Numbered from the stretch's first letter, positions 22,514 to 35,652 are shown. The stretch is DNA of 64,000 bases from Bombyx mori (GCF_030269925.1 NC_085117.1:14818731-14882730), one strand, 5' to 3'. Numbers and translations are program-made. The notes: a model not told the origin generated them from the letters alone.

Positions 22514-22916
22514 AATCGAAAGAACTTTTTAAAATAATATACGTGTTCCAAATTCAAAATAATTAAAAAGATGAAAAAAAAAAAAGTGTGTGTGTCCGCT
22601 CCGACGCACGACTGGAGTTTACTGGATATAAAAAATTAAACGAAACAATACGAGAAATAGTTCTATATTACGACAACACGATACACTACAGATTATTAAC
22701 AAATTAACGAGACACAAAACAAACGACTAACAAATATATGAAAATACAATAATGAGAGAAACGCGCGATCAGTACGAGGCTTTGTGGCGGACTGCCGGCG
22801 CAGCAGCCCGGCGTCACCTGCGATAACGCGGCCGCGCGTTGGCTCCTGATTGGCGCGCGCACGCATCACGCAATCAGGAGCCAATCAGGCGCATAACGCA
22901 TTTCGTGTGACATGCT
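22514..22916. other. Transposon flank with GC-rich island and inverted repeat
   Basis: Between the transposase start and unique DNA lies an AT-rich part, then a GC-rich island (22755-22910). The island holds a 14-bp perfect inverted repeat, TTGGCTCCTGATTG at 22839-22852 and its complement at 22871-22884, with an 18-base spacer. Its GC content differs sharply from both sides. It may be the 5' region of the mariner element or another mobile element; no protein is recognised. Confidence 0.5.
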
Positions 22917-25900
22917 AGTACGATTTTGGTCCCCATAATTTTCATACCCCGGGCCTATATATGTAAATCGATTCTAAAGGAGTAAACTCCAAAAAACAGA
23001 ACAGGAGAAAGAAGTCTTTACGTAACAGTATTTATGGCCAGACTAGTTACAACAGGTGAAGTACGTTTTACGTGCGTGGATGAATTAGTTTAATGGAAAG
23101 ATTGGTGATAGTATTTAAGGATTAGTGCGTAGGTGTCGCCAGTGGACAGAAGGAGATGAACAGCCGGCCGCGCTGCGAAATATGAACACCCTGCGCGGTT
23201 ATTAATCTACTCAATTATTATGAAACTGACGCATAGCTGGACGGACGACGTCTTTGTCGCATCCGTTAGACGTAGGGTTATACGGTTGTTCATTTTGTTG
23301 ATTATAATTAACATAATGTTTGTTCTATTGGAATATCTTGTAACTGTTCATAAAAAAAATAGAATTAAAAAATTAAAGACAAATATTCTGTTTTGCACTT
23401 TCTTTTTATAAGTTTTCTATATTTATTGGCTTGAAATGTTAATTGCTATGTGTTAATGTAAAAAAAATATGTAATCAACATCGAACTAAGTAAGTATAAT
23501 GCACTCCATAATTTTCTACTTTTTTGTATTCTGTTTGATTTCCAACCATGCAGTTGCGTGCAGGCGCTACCTAGAGCCTAAATCAGTACTCGTTTATTAT
23601 TTTTGATATAAAATCATAGAATTGTATACAAAAAAAAAATTTAAAGTATTCGTTAGCAACCCTAGTGGTGCGGGTAGCGATGTGTCCCAGCGTCGTCGCT
23701 GCTTCAATGCGTGCGGACAGGTGTGACCGGCTGCTGCGCATTTTCATACAAAACCAACGTTTCAGATATAAAAGGCACTTCCTTTCATCCCACCACCTAC
23801 AGTCGGGAATGCCCATTAATTTGCCAACACAATATTTTTAGTGCGCGGCTCGCGTGTAATATATCGTAGCCACGTGTCGCCGTATGTCGACCGACGAACG
23901 GCTGCGTCAAATTATTTTCGTTCATGTCACAAGATACACTGCTCATCTGGACGGTTTTCCTTTTAAAAATCACGCCATTTGTTAGTTTAATGCGGTTACG
24001 TGCATGAAGAGCATCCGGTGAAGATCATTGTCAAGATGAATCCTAAGTATTAAAATTAAAAACGCTCCCCTCGTATTTCGTATGTTTAAAATAATAAATT
24101 TAACAGTGCTATAGTCATTTGTTGATACTGCCATTTAAGTGGTCGCACAAGCTGCATACGAAAATTATGGAGCTATAAAATAATTAAAATTGCGCTGCAC
24201 TGATAGACTAACAATCTAGCATTAAGCTTATTAAATATATTTATGAAAGTCTCAATAAAGCGCTCTGTTTAATCCTATTAAGATTTTTAAGAGCTTGGAA
24301 TTGAAACTTAATCTTTGTTTATACTATTACATAATACGTAATTTATTTCGAAATTTAACTTCATTAAGGTCTAACCAAACGCATCTGTGTCACATTTCAT
24401 GATTAGGCATTGACTAATTGATTTGTATTTTAATATTATACATTTTTTTATTTAACTTAAATTGTAACGAAATTGATCGTATTAAAACTCTGAATTTGAT
24501 ATTAAATTCAACATTTCGCAAAAAAAATAAAAACGCGGAATTAACTTTAATAAAAAAGTTTATTTTAAAGCTTACATTTGTATGCATTTTCATATTTTTG
24601 GAAGCCGTTTTTGAGTGTTGAATAAGATGTTCGATGCTCGATGTTGCTCGATGGGTTTAAATACATTTATAAAGAAAATAAAAAATAAAATTACATATGA
24701 ACATACGTAGCCGCATAATTATTATAATTATATGGGCACAAATTATTAAAATTGAAGTGTTATTCGTGTCTGTACATTTATTTGTCCAGATATGTAATTG
24801 GTAAAACAGTTGATTTGATTCTATGAGGACTTTGACGAATGGAATTTCAATATTATAATACTTTTTGATAAGTACCTAGGTTACTAATGAAAATGTTAAC
24901 AAAAAAAAAAATTAAATCTAATTCGTATGTAGTGAGCTGATCACTTTTTTTGTTTTGAACTATATTTTATGTCCATATTGCCTCGTGGACAGTGCTTAGG
25001 ATTACAAAGAAGGCGATTGTAATTAATTAACGTAATAGATTTGAGTGTGTCTCGTCTCTTTTAGATGCAATCACTTTGTTTTATCACTACTTTATTTATA
25101 GTCTTGTTAAAGTACCGCATGCACATCAATAAATCTCAAAAGATCGCGGCTGTTATTTTTCGGATGCCAGATAATAGTTCTTCATGATATACGATTTAAC
25201 ACAATCCTTTTTATTGCCTCTACGACCTAATAATAGTGACTTTTCACCGCGCTGTTAACTTCAAAGATGAAATGTGAATTCATTAATTATAATAATATTA
25301 ATGTGAAACTTGTCTTTATGTAAATTACTTAAGTTTTGAACTTCTGAGCATTTACATATGTACGTATTATCGGCAGAGATGTTTTTTCGTGATGCGAATT
25401 ACGTATTTAACTATATTTAATTTTGGTAGACGTATACTATTTATTTTAATAAAAATTAATTCCATAAAGCATGGTCACGAGACAAATAGGTTTTAATTAT
25501 TAGTTATTGTTTCTGTTTTTCTAATTAAATATGCGTTATGATTGTCATCAGATTTTAAATTTGATTTTCATTGAAATATTTTTTAAATATTGTTTTAAAT
25601 TAATTATTAATATTATTTTAACAAAATTCGTTTATTCTGAAAACAATTATAGTTAGATAAAATTATACGTTCCTGACAGAATAACGATTTCGACGGTCGT
25701 AAATATCTCCTGTGTGATTTTAACGAGTTTTCTTCACAAAAAAAAAGATAAAAGTTTGATACATCTAAGTGACAGTTTGATTCATTTGTTCGCATTGAAA
25801 ACTGTAATAATTTATTTTACGTAAGTTAATTTTTACAGTTATAAGGATCCACGGAACATCATTATCATAGATAGCATCGTCTACATTAAAGAAAACCACA

Positions 25901-26333
25901 TTGAAATTAGTTGTTGAAATACATATTTTTTATTAAAAATTGAAATGTATTGTACACTTACAACCGTGTAATGATGTTTTGTTTTTCACAATAGTAAAAT
26001 ATACAAATTTAGCAGCACTCCACTGTCGAGGCGTTGGAATAAATATCAAATGTTAAACATTCAATGACATACGCTGTGTACAGTAAGAAACGGAAAGTAT
26101 TCACATATTTTCCTAATGTTGATTTACGTCGTACAGATGGTCGTGCAAGAAATCTTATATGCTTTCGTAACAAGCATAGTGCTATTAATTACTGTTTATA
26201 TTCAATTCAAGGAAAAACTGTCTGTTCACATGAAGACAACTGTTGTCTACTCGTCTGGACAGCTGTGTTCCACTTGCAGCTGAAAATGTACGTACCGCAG
26301 ACACGATTTTTTTAAGTTTAATTTCATTAATTA
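22917..26333. other. Unique AT-rich sequence, no gene seen
   Basis: Over 3.4 kb without a recognised repeat. Small GC-richer spots occur near 23130-23190 and 23660-23720. Frames of 60-83 codons (for example 24418-24621 and 26064-26315) are low in complexity and match nothing I know. Confidence 0.4.
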
Positions 26334-26600
26334 ACGGCCGTCTGGTGTAGTGGTAAGTGACATAGTCACTACACAAGGGGGTCGCGGGTTCGAATCCCGC
26401 CAAGGGAGGATATTTGTATAATAAATATGAAATGTCTTTTCCAGGGTTATGGATGTATATTAAATATATGTATGTGTATAATAAAAATCTTACATTTATT
26501 TCCGTTTATGGTACCCGTAACACAAGTTCTTTACGAACTTACCACGGGACCAGTTAACGTGGCGTGACTGTTAGTAAATATTTATTATTATTATTATTTT
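26334..26600 (+). repeat. tRNA-headed SINE, head type 2
   Basis: Head with textbook pol III boxes: TGGTGTAGTGGTAAGTG (A-box) and GGGTTCGAATCCC (B-box). The head differs from type 1, but the tail TACCCGTAACACAAG ... and the (TTA)n end is the one found in the copies at 13722 and 19044. Extra body sequence (over 150 bases) and the repeat end show that this is a SINE rather than a tRNA gene. Confidence 0.8.
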
Positions 26601-29150
26601 ATACGATACTTTACGTACCTATTTGTGGTATAATAAAAATAATTTCGCTGTCGAGATCAATGTGTATTTTTAAAGTTATTATAACTTTAAGAATAACAAT
26701 GTCTCGAAGCAGCGTCTTTCTTAATGTCCTATTATTGTTATGTACTGTATGATTTTTAAAGTATCAAAAGCCGGTTAAGTTTTGCTTAATTTCATTTCAT
26801 TGCTAGCAGTAAATGTCTCAACAAGTGAGTCATTTCGACGTGTGCCATTCAGACGCCAGCCAAATCGGACGCCTGCGCCTCCACACTGATTTATAAGCTC
26901 GCGATCTGAACAACGTGTACAGATTTGTTGCTCTTTACTAGAGGCAATTACAGATGAATCACGCATATCTAAGTGTCTGTTCCACGATGTGTGGAAATTA
27001 AACACTTGTTGCAACAAGTTGTATTGTTGTTTTTGTTTTGCGTTCGATTTGAAGTCTTGAACGCTTGATAAATTGAATATGTGATATGCTGTACATTCTT
27101 GTGTTTTGTTATTAGTATACAACTAAGAACTACTTCATACATATTTATAGATGGAATAATAAAATATTTTTGTTACGTTCAAAAAGCTATTTTAATGTAA
27201 AAGGCGTCATGATTTCAAATCTGATCTGAAAACGATCCATTGTTGTTTTAAGCTTATTGTATGCGCTAGTCTTTAGATTTTGCTATCGAATTTAGTATCG
27301 ATAGTGAACACAACGTGCGCATGCGCAAGGCGCTAGTTCGCATTAATCACGATCTACAAACGATCATAATCTCGACGGCGTCTCGGCGCCGCCCGCCCTC
27401 GCTGTTTGTTTAGACGCGTGGTACAAGACTAATTTAATAAATGTTTTTTTTTTTATTATTATTAAGCTCCCACGTGATTATACGTTTAATTAAAATTACT
27501 TTTACTTCCGGCGCTTTGAATGCTTTACGGTTTTCGCAGCCACCAATAAGAATTTTATTTGTATGTAAATATTTATCTAATTAATTTACTTCTGTCAAAA
27601 AGACAACTTTTTAATTTATTGCCGTATATTTATTATATATTCTCAGTATTATTAAGCTTTGTTATGTTAATGTTATATCCTCAAGGTTCGCTTTTATTTA
27701 ATTCGAATAATTTAATGTCACGAAACGACAAATTCGTGTTTTCGATCTGCTATAGGAATTTCTGTCTTTTATTAATTAGACTACGATTACAACAATTATC
27801 TATCGTACATATTTTTTTGTTATTAATATTCATTCTAAGAACGTAATTAATATTAAGGTGTATAAAAATACGCAACGAGATGTATTTGAATTTAGTAAAT
27901 ATTTAAATAATGAAATTTAATAAATCAAATATTCAAATTTGGAAGTGACACACATAGTTACGAGACGGATTTCAAACTAAGAATAACTACACACACTCCT
28001 TTCGTTTCGTTACCAAAATGAAAAGCAGCGGCGGTTCGAGCACATGTTGTTAATTAAAAAAAGCAAAATGAATTAAGTTTCCACTTGCGCCACACGGGTC
28101 GAACGCACGCACGTGCGTTGTGTATTTTCACAACCGGTCGAATTCGCTTTAATGTAATGTTATAAAGAGAATACACTCTATGCGTTAAAAAGTTTTCGAT
28201 AATCTTGTTTATAGCGTTACCTCGATGAAAGATGCTTTTAGTGGGAATGATGGAGAGTGTTATGATGTGGGATCGATCGTTTGATTCAATTATTTACATT
28301 ATCCAGTTTGTACTACTGACTTTTCAAAATAAATGTGTTCGATAGAGTTTAAAAAATATTTTCGTTCGTTTTAAAAAAAAAAAAACGTTTCGTTTTCAAT
28401 TTTTTTTTTAACCGTTTCTTCTAAGAACACTAAGAAGCTATATTAAAATGATATGATTTACAGATAATTTAATTTCACTTGTAAATTAGGTTTTAAAATT
28501 GGAAAAGAATACGACATAACTAGATAACAATAAAAGCTTAAAAATAATTTATTTTAATAAAAAAAAAAAGGAAATTTATATTTTGATTAGAAACAGTATT
28601 AGAATACAAAAGGATGAAAGTGATTGGATGTATGAAAATGATAGAAATGAAGTAAGTATGCAGACTATTACAGACGCGCTTATTTTATTTATATACAGTA
28701 CCAAAAAATATCGATACTAAAATGATTAAACGTACCCTCCGTAAGCAAGATTCAAACACACCAGTCAAGCTTTTCAATAAAACTCTGTTTAATTAGTTGT
28801 ACTAATGTAATTTCGTTGATGGAAGGGCTTCGAAGACTGTCGTACAAATTGGTGGGTACATGTCACGTAACTCAATAAGGGCCCCCGCTCCACACCCTGG
28901 ATACGTAAGCAAATATACATTTTTACCCTTGTTTGGATAGATTCATTTCATTATGATGTTGTAGACAATGTGTAATTCGTGTATGTTGCTTTTCATAAGA
29001 GAAACGATCTCATAAACGATGGCTGTTAAATAATATCATACCCTATCAATTAAAGTATGTAGAATGTAAAACATAAATATGTGTTTTGTGTATTTTCTGT
29101 AGTTTAAAAAAAAAGCGCCTGACATAATTGTGTTCACACATTTGGTATTA
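26601..29150. other. Unique sequence around the DRE/NRF-1 patch
   Basis: No dispersed repeat recognised. The 115-codon minus frame at 26775-27122 and the 95-codon plus frame at 27559-27846 have no domain I can name. An ACGCACGTGCGT palindrome lies near 28110 in a small GC-richer spot. Confidence 0.35.
27297..27420. promoter_or_regulatory. Candidate promoter: DRE and NRF-1-type motifs
   Basis: TATCGATA (27297-27304) is the insect DRE promoter element, and the palindrome TGCGCATGCGCA (27317-27328) is a full NRF-1 (Ewg in flies) site, 12 bp apart. A GC-rich run with CGGCGTCTCGGCGCCGCC follows to about 27420. These two motifs together are typical of broadly expressed insect promoters. No exon is identified on either side, so direction and target are open. 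Confidence 0.3.
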
Positions 29151-29569
29151 CTAGAGGTCCCGCAGTAGTCGAAATTCGACTATAATTAATTGGAATTGTA
29201 AGTTTGTACACTATTATGATTGTATTTTATACTTCTATAATCACAAATTTCGCTAAGACTACACTATAAAAAATATTAACAAAGGCAAACAATATTTAAT
29301 CTATTCTCAATTTGACAACAGACGCCAAGAACAAAAGTTTGACAATAAATAGTATGCATGAGTGTGTGCGTCAAATAAATGGTATGTAGTGTGTGTAAGT
29401 TTTTCTTTATTGATTTAATGTATCTTTTATGCATTATTTTAAAAAAATATTAGCGTTGTGCACTTCTTCTCTATTTTCTCTATAAGTATGGAAAATTTCT
29501 TACTCCTCCGTCCGCGCAATTTTCGTAAAAAGGGATATAAAGTTTTTGCTTCACGTATTAATACATAGA
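29151..29569 (-). mobile_element. Non-autonomous Helitron
   Basis: On the minus strand it starts TCTATGTATTAATACGTGAA and ends with the palindrome TAGTCGAATTTCGACTA, CTGCGGGACCT and CTAG, followed by T. About 419 bp, with no insertion and no coding capacity. The 5' flank is T rather than the usual A. Confidence 0.9.
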
Positions 29570-30969
29570 ATACATAATATTGAAACTACATACGTAATAT
29601 TCAAACGTTGTTAGCCTAAGCTGTAATGTAAAAGGTGTTTTTTTGCTTTACAATGCGTGTTTTTACATTCATTCAAGATTGCACACTCTCACAATGAAAA
29701 GTAGTAAAACAAAATTAAATGGCCTTATAATATCTACAACCATAAAATAACAGTAATTACTTAGTGCATGAATATTGTCTAGCAGTTGGCGGGGGAAACC
29801 TTTTTATTAAATTGATTCAGCGGGTGGACAGTTGGCCGCCTTGTATGGGCTCGCCCGTATGATTTATACAATTAACAACGCTCGTAAATTGGATCAATTC
29901 GTCTAATTGTGTTAGGTTATTATTGATTGTTCGTGAACGAAGGTAACATTATGTGTATTAAAATAGATTAACTTCAACACATATATTTAAATAGTTTTTG
30001 TTTTATAAACAATAGTATTTAGCGGGTTGTAATCATCACTTTTACTTTTTATAAGTCCCCGGTTTTGCGTGACCGATTGACCGAAGATTGTATGTAGAAT
30101 GTTGTCGTGTTTTAGTGTTTGAATTACAAAAGTTAGATGGAATTAATAAGGCAGCGCTCTTACTTGTTTTTTTACTTATTCCTATTTGTCTGTATTTGAA
30201 ACAGATTGATAAAATAAACTGATACTTGAAGAAGTCAAAATGGCGATACGGACAACTATATTCAATTGTGAGTTTGAATTTTACATGTCTGCTGCTATAA
30301 ACGTATTTCTTTAGCACAATAGGGATGTTATGTGTATTCCGAGCACGATCCGGGGAACTGTAGGCGTGCGTGAAGCTTAGAACGAAAATGTCGTAAGCGC
30401 CTCGCCTTACATACTTACTACCTTACTTACTTCTTGAAGGTAAATTATAAATGCTTACATTAAGAAAGCATGTAACTATTTAAATACTTTATTAGCTTAA
30501 ATGTAACAACGATGCCTGTTTGGAAATAATACTATATAAATAATATATACATATGTATAATTTCGAAAAGAAAACAGTAGCGTGTGTAAAACACATTTTA
30601 TAACATTTGTTCTTTAGTAAAACGCATTACTGGCATGTTTATATTCTATCCCGTGGGGGTACAGTACTCCGCCCTGCTCATCGCAAGCGCCATTGACTTC
30701 GCGACGCCGGGGTCGAGAAATGTTCCGCATTGAAAACCTACCAAATAAGGGTTGAATTGAGACTAACACAACGCCTTTCACGGCACGAACTAATGATTAT
30801 CTATAAAATATGAGCTGACTTGTACATGCGGTGAACCAGGAAGAGTTGCAAATTCAGTTTAGGTTTGTGACTGTATCATGTTTTCTAGAAAAGGTACGTT
30901 TTGTACGGTTAATTTTACTTTTTTAATTTTTCATGATTATGATCTTAATATTACAGCGTTAGGCCACTG
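29570..30969. other. Unique sequence, no gene seen
   Basis: No repeat recognised. Small GC-richer part at 30640-30720. The 91-codon minus frame (30042-30317) has no known domain. GTCAAAATGGCGAT near 30235 resembles a YY1/Pho site. Confidence 0.4.
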
Positions 30970-31149
30970 AGTTTCTCGCCGGATCTTCTGAGTGGGTAGC
31001 GATTCCGGTCCGGTGGTAGATTCTGCGAAGCACTATTTATGCTAGGGCTAGTGTTAGCAAATTTTCTCAGGTTGAGCCCGTGAGCTCGTCTACCCATCCG
31101 GTCGTAACTGGAGTAACCTCTTAGGCTACCAGCAAATAGGTAGGGAAAA
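30970..31149 (+). repeat. Family-B retroposon tail
   Basis: GCCACTGAGTTTCTCGCCGG, GGTGGTAGATTCTGCGAAGC, TTGAGCCCGTGAGCTC and an A-rich end are in the family order. Moderately diverged; no clear target duplication. Confidence 0.85.
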
Positions 31150-31846
31150 GAAACATCATTAATGGTCTGTTTTGGTAAGCAAGGAAAGCACGCGCTTGAT
31201 TTTCATTTCGTGTTCACGACCTCTCAGAGGTAATTTATTGCTTTTTTTTGTTCATCTATTTATTGCACATAACAAGGCACTGTTTAAAAATAGTATGTAG
31301 GTGAGTTAAACCCCGATATGAGTTTTCTTCCATCGGACTAAAAACAAGGTGAATGAAGTGCTAATGTGTTTATTATAAATTTTATACATATTTGTAGTGT
31401 TGGCGATAGTTGGCTGTAGCCGGTTTTTTCGTTGGGTAAGGTAAAAAATATCGATTTTTGCTTGACTGCTCTGTGGGTGTGACTGACACGAGTAAAACTA
31501 GTTTCTGCCATAGACAGATACAACTTAGATATTTCGTTGTGATTCTTTATGTGTACTAAGAACATTCCATATTTGAATGTTTCGTGAGATATTGGTAGTC
31601 ATGAAAAAATCAATAAGACCTTCCCACAGTGCAGGGCACCCCAAGATTGCGTATAGTGCCGGAAATGAGTACGCGTGCCGAGCCGGAAACTCAGAAAAAT
31701 TTCCGTTCTTTTGTAATCAGGTCGTAGATACTATTTCTGTATTTTTTCACAGTTCCCAGTGCATATACATAACATAGACATTTAGATTAAGAGTCTAAAA
31801 TTTTAATTACTCCATTCCGTATTCCGTATTCTAGTTAACCAATGTA
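31150..31846. other. Unique sequence, no gene seen
   Basis: No repeat or gene recognised. Reading frames at 31338-31565 (minus) and 31577-31777 (plus) show no domain. Confidence 0.4.
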
Positions 31847-32098
31847 TTTTTTTTATTGCTCTTGTGGGCAGACGAGCATACGGCCCTCCTGATGGTGAGT
31901 GGTTACCATCGCCCATGAGCTTCAGCAATGCCAGGGGCAGAGCCAAGCCGCTATCTAAGGTTAAGTACTCTCCACAAGCCTCGTTTGAAGAAGGATATGT
32001 CATAGCGCTCGGGAAACACCGTGGAGGAGAGCTCATTCCAAAGCCGGATGTGATTACAAAGTCTAATCCGAAAATGACTCTCTTTTGGAATTTCGAAG
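31847..32098 (-). pseudogene. LINE 3' end: reverse-transcriptase ORF tail plus family-C tail
   Basis: On the minus strand the last codons of a LINE ORF2 are clear: HIRLWNELSSTVFPERYD then ISFFKRGLWRVLNLR and a stop at 31951. The R-LWN-LPS-VFPERYD pattern is the usual C-terminus of insect non-LTR reverse-transcriptase proteins (Jockey/CR1-like). The family-C tail follows directly, to a poly(A) seen here as T-run. CAATGT flanks both ends (a likely 6-bp target duplication). This copy shows that family C is a LINE tail; the rest of the LINE is lost by 5' truncation. Confidence 0.8.
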
Positions 32099-32827
32099 CA
32101 ATGTCTGACAATTTTAAAATTGTGTAACTGTAGATTTCTGTTGAACAAATAAATTATATTCCATTTTAAAGTAGGCCAATCGTGACAAAAAGTAAAATGA
32201 CGTAACGGAAAAACAAAAAAAAACATTTTATATTCAGAATTATATTGTCTTGTGTGTTTAGACATTTAAAATCCGGATCGAACGTTTGACTTTGCATAAA
32301 ACATGAGTACATTTATCGATATCACATATATCATAAAAGCTATTTCCCTGAACCACCCCAAACGGCACGTGGCTACATATCAGCTAGCGTGTACGGGCCA
32401 CGTGTCGCGAAATGGACATGGGAGTTGTGTTTACACCATAAAACACTGTAGCTTTTAGTTCCGTGAGGGGTTAAATTGTAGTCGGTGCTTTAAGAAGTTA
32501 CGGTAAACATTTTAAAACTGCTACCGTTTTGTTCAACAAAGCATTGTCCTTATAAAAATTGTCTTTATAGAATGGTCTATTGGTAATAAATTAGTTGTTT
32601 TACAATATATAACAATGAATATTTAAGTGATTTATATATTTCCAAAGTTGTACAGACAATAAATATTATTATAGACGGTTATGATCAACCCCGCTTTTCT
32701 CTCCTTTAAAATAACATCGGGCAGAGCGAATTAGAACGAGATTTCATTGAATAATGGTTTTCGTAGAAATAATGCAGATAGAGAGAGTACTTCGGCTAAG
32801 TGCTGTTCACTTAATTCTACAATTTAC
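32099..32827. other. Unique sequence with one arm of a local duplication
   Basis: No gene. TATCGATA near 32313. The segment 32768-32818 (ATGCAGATAGAG ... AGTGCTGTTCA) is repeated at 33115-33155 on the other side of the Bm1 insertion. Confidence 0.4.
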
Positions 32828-33070
32828 TACTGGTGGTAGGACCTCTTGTGAGTCCGCACGGGTAGGTACCACCGCCCTGCCTATTTCTGTCGTGAAGCAG
32901 TAATGCGTTTCGGCTTGAAGGGTGGGGCAGCCGTTCTAACTATACTGAGAACTTAGAACGCATATCTCAAGGTGGGTGACGGCATTTACGTTGTAGATCT
33001 CTATGAGCTCGTGTAACCACTTAGCACCAAGCGGGCTGTGAACTCGTCCACCCATCTATGCAATAAAAAA
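32828..33070 (+). repeat. Bm1 SINE
   Basis: Good copy from TACTGGTGGTAGGACC to GCAATAAAAAAG. It starts at the recurrent 5' boundary and sits between the two arms of a local duplication. Confidence 0.94.
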
Positions 33071-33944
33071 GATAAACGAAACAGATACAACTTTATTAGA
33101 TGAGATGAATACCTGCTATGCAGATAGAGTACTACGGCTGAGTGCTGTTCAATGAATTTTATCAAAAACCAATGAGAAACGAAATATGTATGTTGAAAAT
33201 AAAAATAATAAAAACCAACGCAACATGTACATAAATGTGTCGTTGCGATATGTCTGTGTCATTGAGAATATTTTGTAATAACGTAACTATACCAATGTAC
33301 GTACTATTTTCAAAACAAATACAGCGTTATAAGATGAGATGAACAACTGCTACAAAAAGAAAACGTTTTTTGTGTCCTTTTTTGTTAATTCAAAGATTTG
33401 ACACGGACATAAGCATGATGTGAAACGCTAATGAACGGTAATCGAATGATTTGCACTTTCCAGCAGAGTTCAATGTACATATCTTTGTTAGTCTTTTTTG
33501 ATACATAGGTATAAACCGAGAGGTATAGACGGATTCCTACTCTCACAAATTTTAACACGTTGAACGCCATGACGGCCATAATGTGTTCACGACATACTTT
33601 CAACTAGGGCCGCCCTAATACATCAAGAATCGTTCAAAAAACGTTGAGGAGCTTTTTTGCAAATATTGTCATGAAATAATTTAAAAAATAATAGGCGACT
33701 TAGGTAATAGTGACTACTCATTATTTACTAAGACATGACAAATGGCAGACACACAGTGTCCGTCGACTTATTGGCGGTCACAGGGTTTCCGCCGCGCCAA
33801 ACATGGTTTCTAATCTGGTGTTTAATGTGTTAAAGTAATTTTGGTTGCCTAATGGGTGAAAAAAATAAGACGTATATTGAGTGCTTACGTAAACGTAAGC
33901 ATACCGGAGCTAACATTATTGACTTTTTTTTTCTTTCTGTTCTA
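33071..33944. other. Sequence with duplicated short segments, no gene seen
   Basis: AGATGAGATGAATACCTGCTA (near 33094) recurs as AGATGAGATGAACAACTGCTA (near 33333). The 72-codon minus frame at 33385-33603 has no known domain. Confidence 0.4.
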
Positions 33945-34066
33945 TTCTTTTCTTTTTCTTGCCCTTGTACGCAGACGAGTATATGGCTCACTAGATGAAT
34001 GGTTACTATCGTTCATGGACGACAGCTATGCCAAGGGCAGAGCCAAGCCGCTGCCTACCACAAAAG
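33945..34066 (-). repeat. Family-C LINE tail
   Basis: CGCAGACGAGTATATGGCTC, ATGGTTACTATCGTTCATGG, AGAGCCAAGCCGCTGCCTA in order, with the T-rich poly(A) side at the left. The last bases AAGCCGCTGCCTA occur twice, a tiny tandem duplication. Confidence 0.8.
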
Positions 34067-35652
34067 CCGCTGCCTAATACATTATTCGTGATATTTTTGA
34101 ATATGACGGTAATCTGAAATTATTTTGTCATCCAAGGTCGTCTAGTCATCTTACTGTCTAGCTACCTATCTTAACTGGTTATAGTTTCCTTAACTTAAAC
34201 CATTTGTATTATATCTATAACATTCCAACGTTGTTAAAGCACCGCAAACTTTTTTGTACCGTCTACGTCTAATTCTGATACTGAAATTCATAAGTGGGCA
34301 TTTCGTGTCTTTTAAGTTGTATATGTCAGCAATTTTACCCAATAATTTCAGTAATGACGTTATGTTTTAAACAACTGAAACAAATGCATGTTGTCCGACA
34401 TGGTTTTTATGTTGGATTAAGAGATAGTGGGTTACTTAGCACGGGTCTGCCACGTCCGCTGTGGACACACTGACAAGTGACAGAGCGTCCCAATATTTGT
34501 TGGCTGACAGGATGTTTGCTGTAGCCATCACACGGACGGACTGAGAGCTTACAAAATATTTAGATTCGAACATAACGCAACATAACGCAAACTGCGAACA
34601 AAAACTTATCCTGAACATCGAATAACCGATCGTGAATATCGAATGCCTACTTATCATGTTGTCAAACAAAAACTGTCTTCCATATTTTTTTTGTACTCGT
34701 AATAAATAAGCGACGGGATGCTGTATCGTTCTGGCTTATCGTGGGTTCGTTATCTGACGGAAAATATACTCTTGACCCTTATTGATAAGGCTTGCACCGA
34801 AATAGCTCTGGTCCCGATAACGGATGATGGTGTTGTCTGCTCTGTCGAAATTTACATTAATACATAAAAAAAACTCGCAAGTACTAAACGTTAAGTCTTT
34901 TAATGAGAGACGTGCTCAGTGCCCTGCCGATTTTACTGTCAATATTAATAATAAATGTGAATTTAGAATGGAATTCTAGCTTTCGTCTTCTTCTGAAAAT
35001 TCTGTCATGTATTGCGAAAAAAAAAGCTAAATTTTCAAACAGTTATCACACCTAAAAGTAATTTATCTAAAAAAAAATAACTGAAGCTATTTTCTTGAGA
35101 AACAATTAATTGCTTTTTTTTATTACAGATAATTACTGTGAGTATTTGTAAATACAAATAATCATTAGTTCAAATCATTAGATTCTATTTCAGAATCATT
35201 TTTAAATACTAGCAGCATTGGATCCGAGTTCCGAGCAAGATATTTAGTCTGTTCACACCTCTACCTGAACATTTCTATTTCAAATTAAACTGTATTTATT
35301 TTGATCATAAAGCATTTTAATGTTTTCACTGAAAAACTATTGCTGTAGAGAACACTAGAAATATTTTGACACTTGGAAGTGGTAACGATAAGAAATGTCG
35401 CTGTAAAATCATCGTCGACTCTATAACAGAGTTTTATCACACTTTACCACTTTTTGCTTTGAGTGGTTTTTTGTAACCTAAATATTTTACGCGATAAATT
35501 CGGGATGTGTTAACATGAGAATTTGTCAAACAGCTTCATTTTTAGGTATCGTGTAATATTCATGGACACCAATAAGATATAGTTTTGTTTTTCTTTTGTA
35601 ATTTATTTTGTTAATATTATCATTATTTCCGGAGCCGAATACTCTGTATTTT
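34067..35652. other. Unique AT-rich sequence, no gene seen
   Basis: No repeat or gene recognised. CATAACGCAA occurs twice in tandem near 34570. The 77-codon minus frame (34436-34669) shows no domain. Confidence 0.4.

Noticed and set aside
31803..32265. Three overlapping frames around the family-C copy
   Set aside because: Only the minus frame ending at 31951 carries the LINE protein pattern; the others are shadows.
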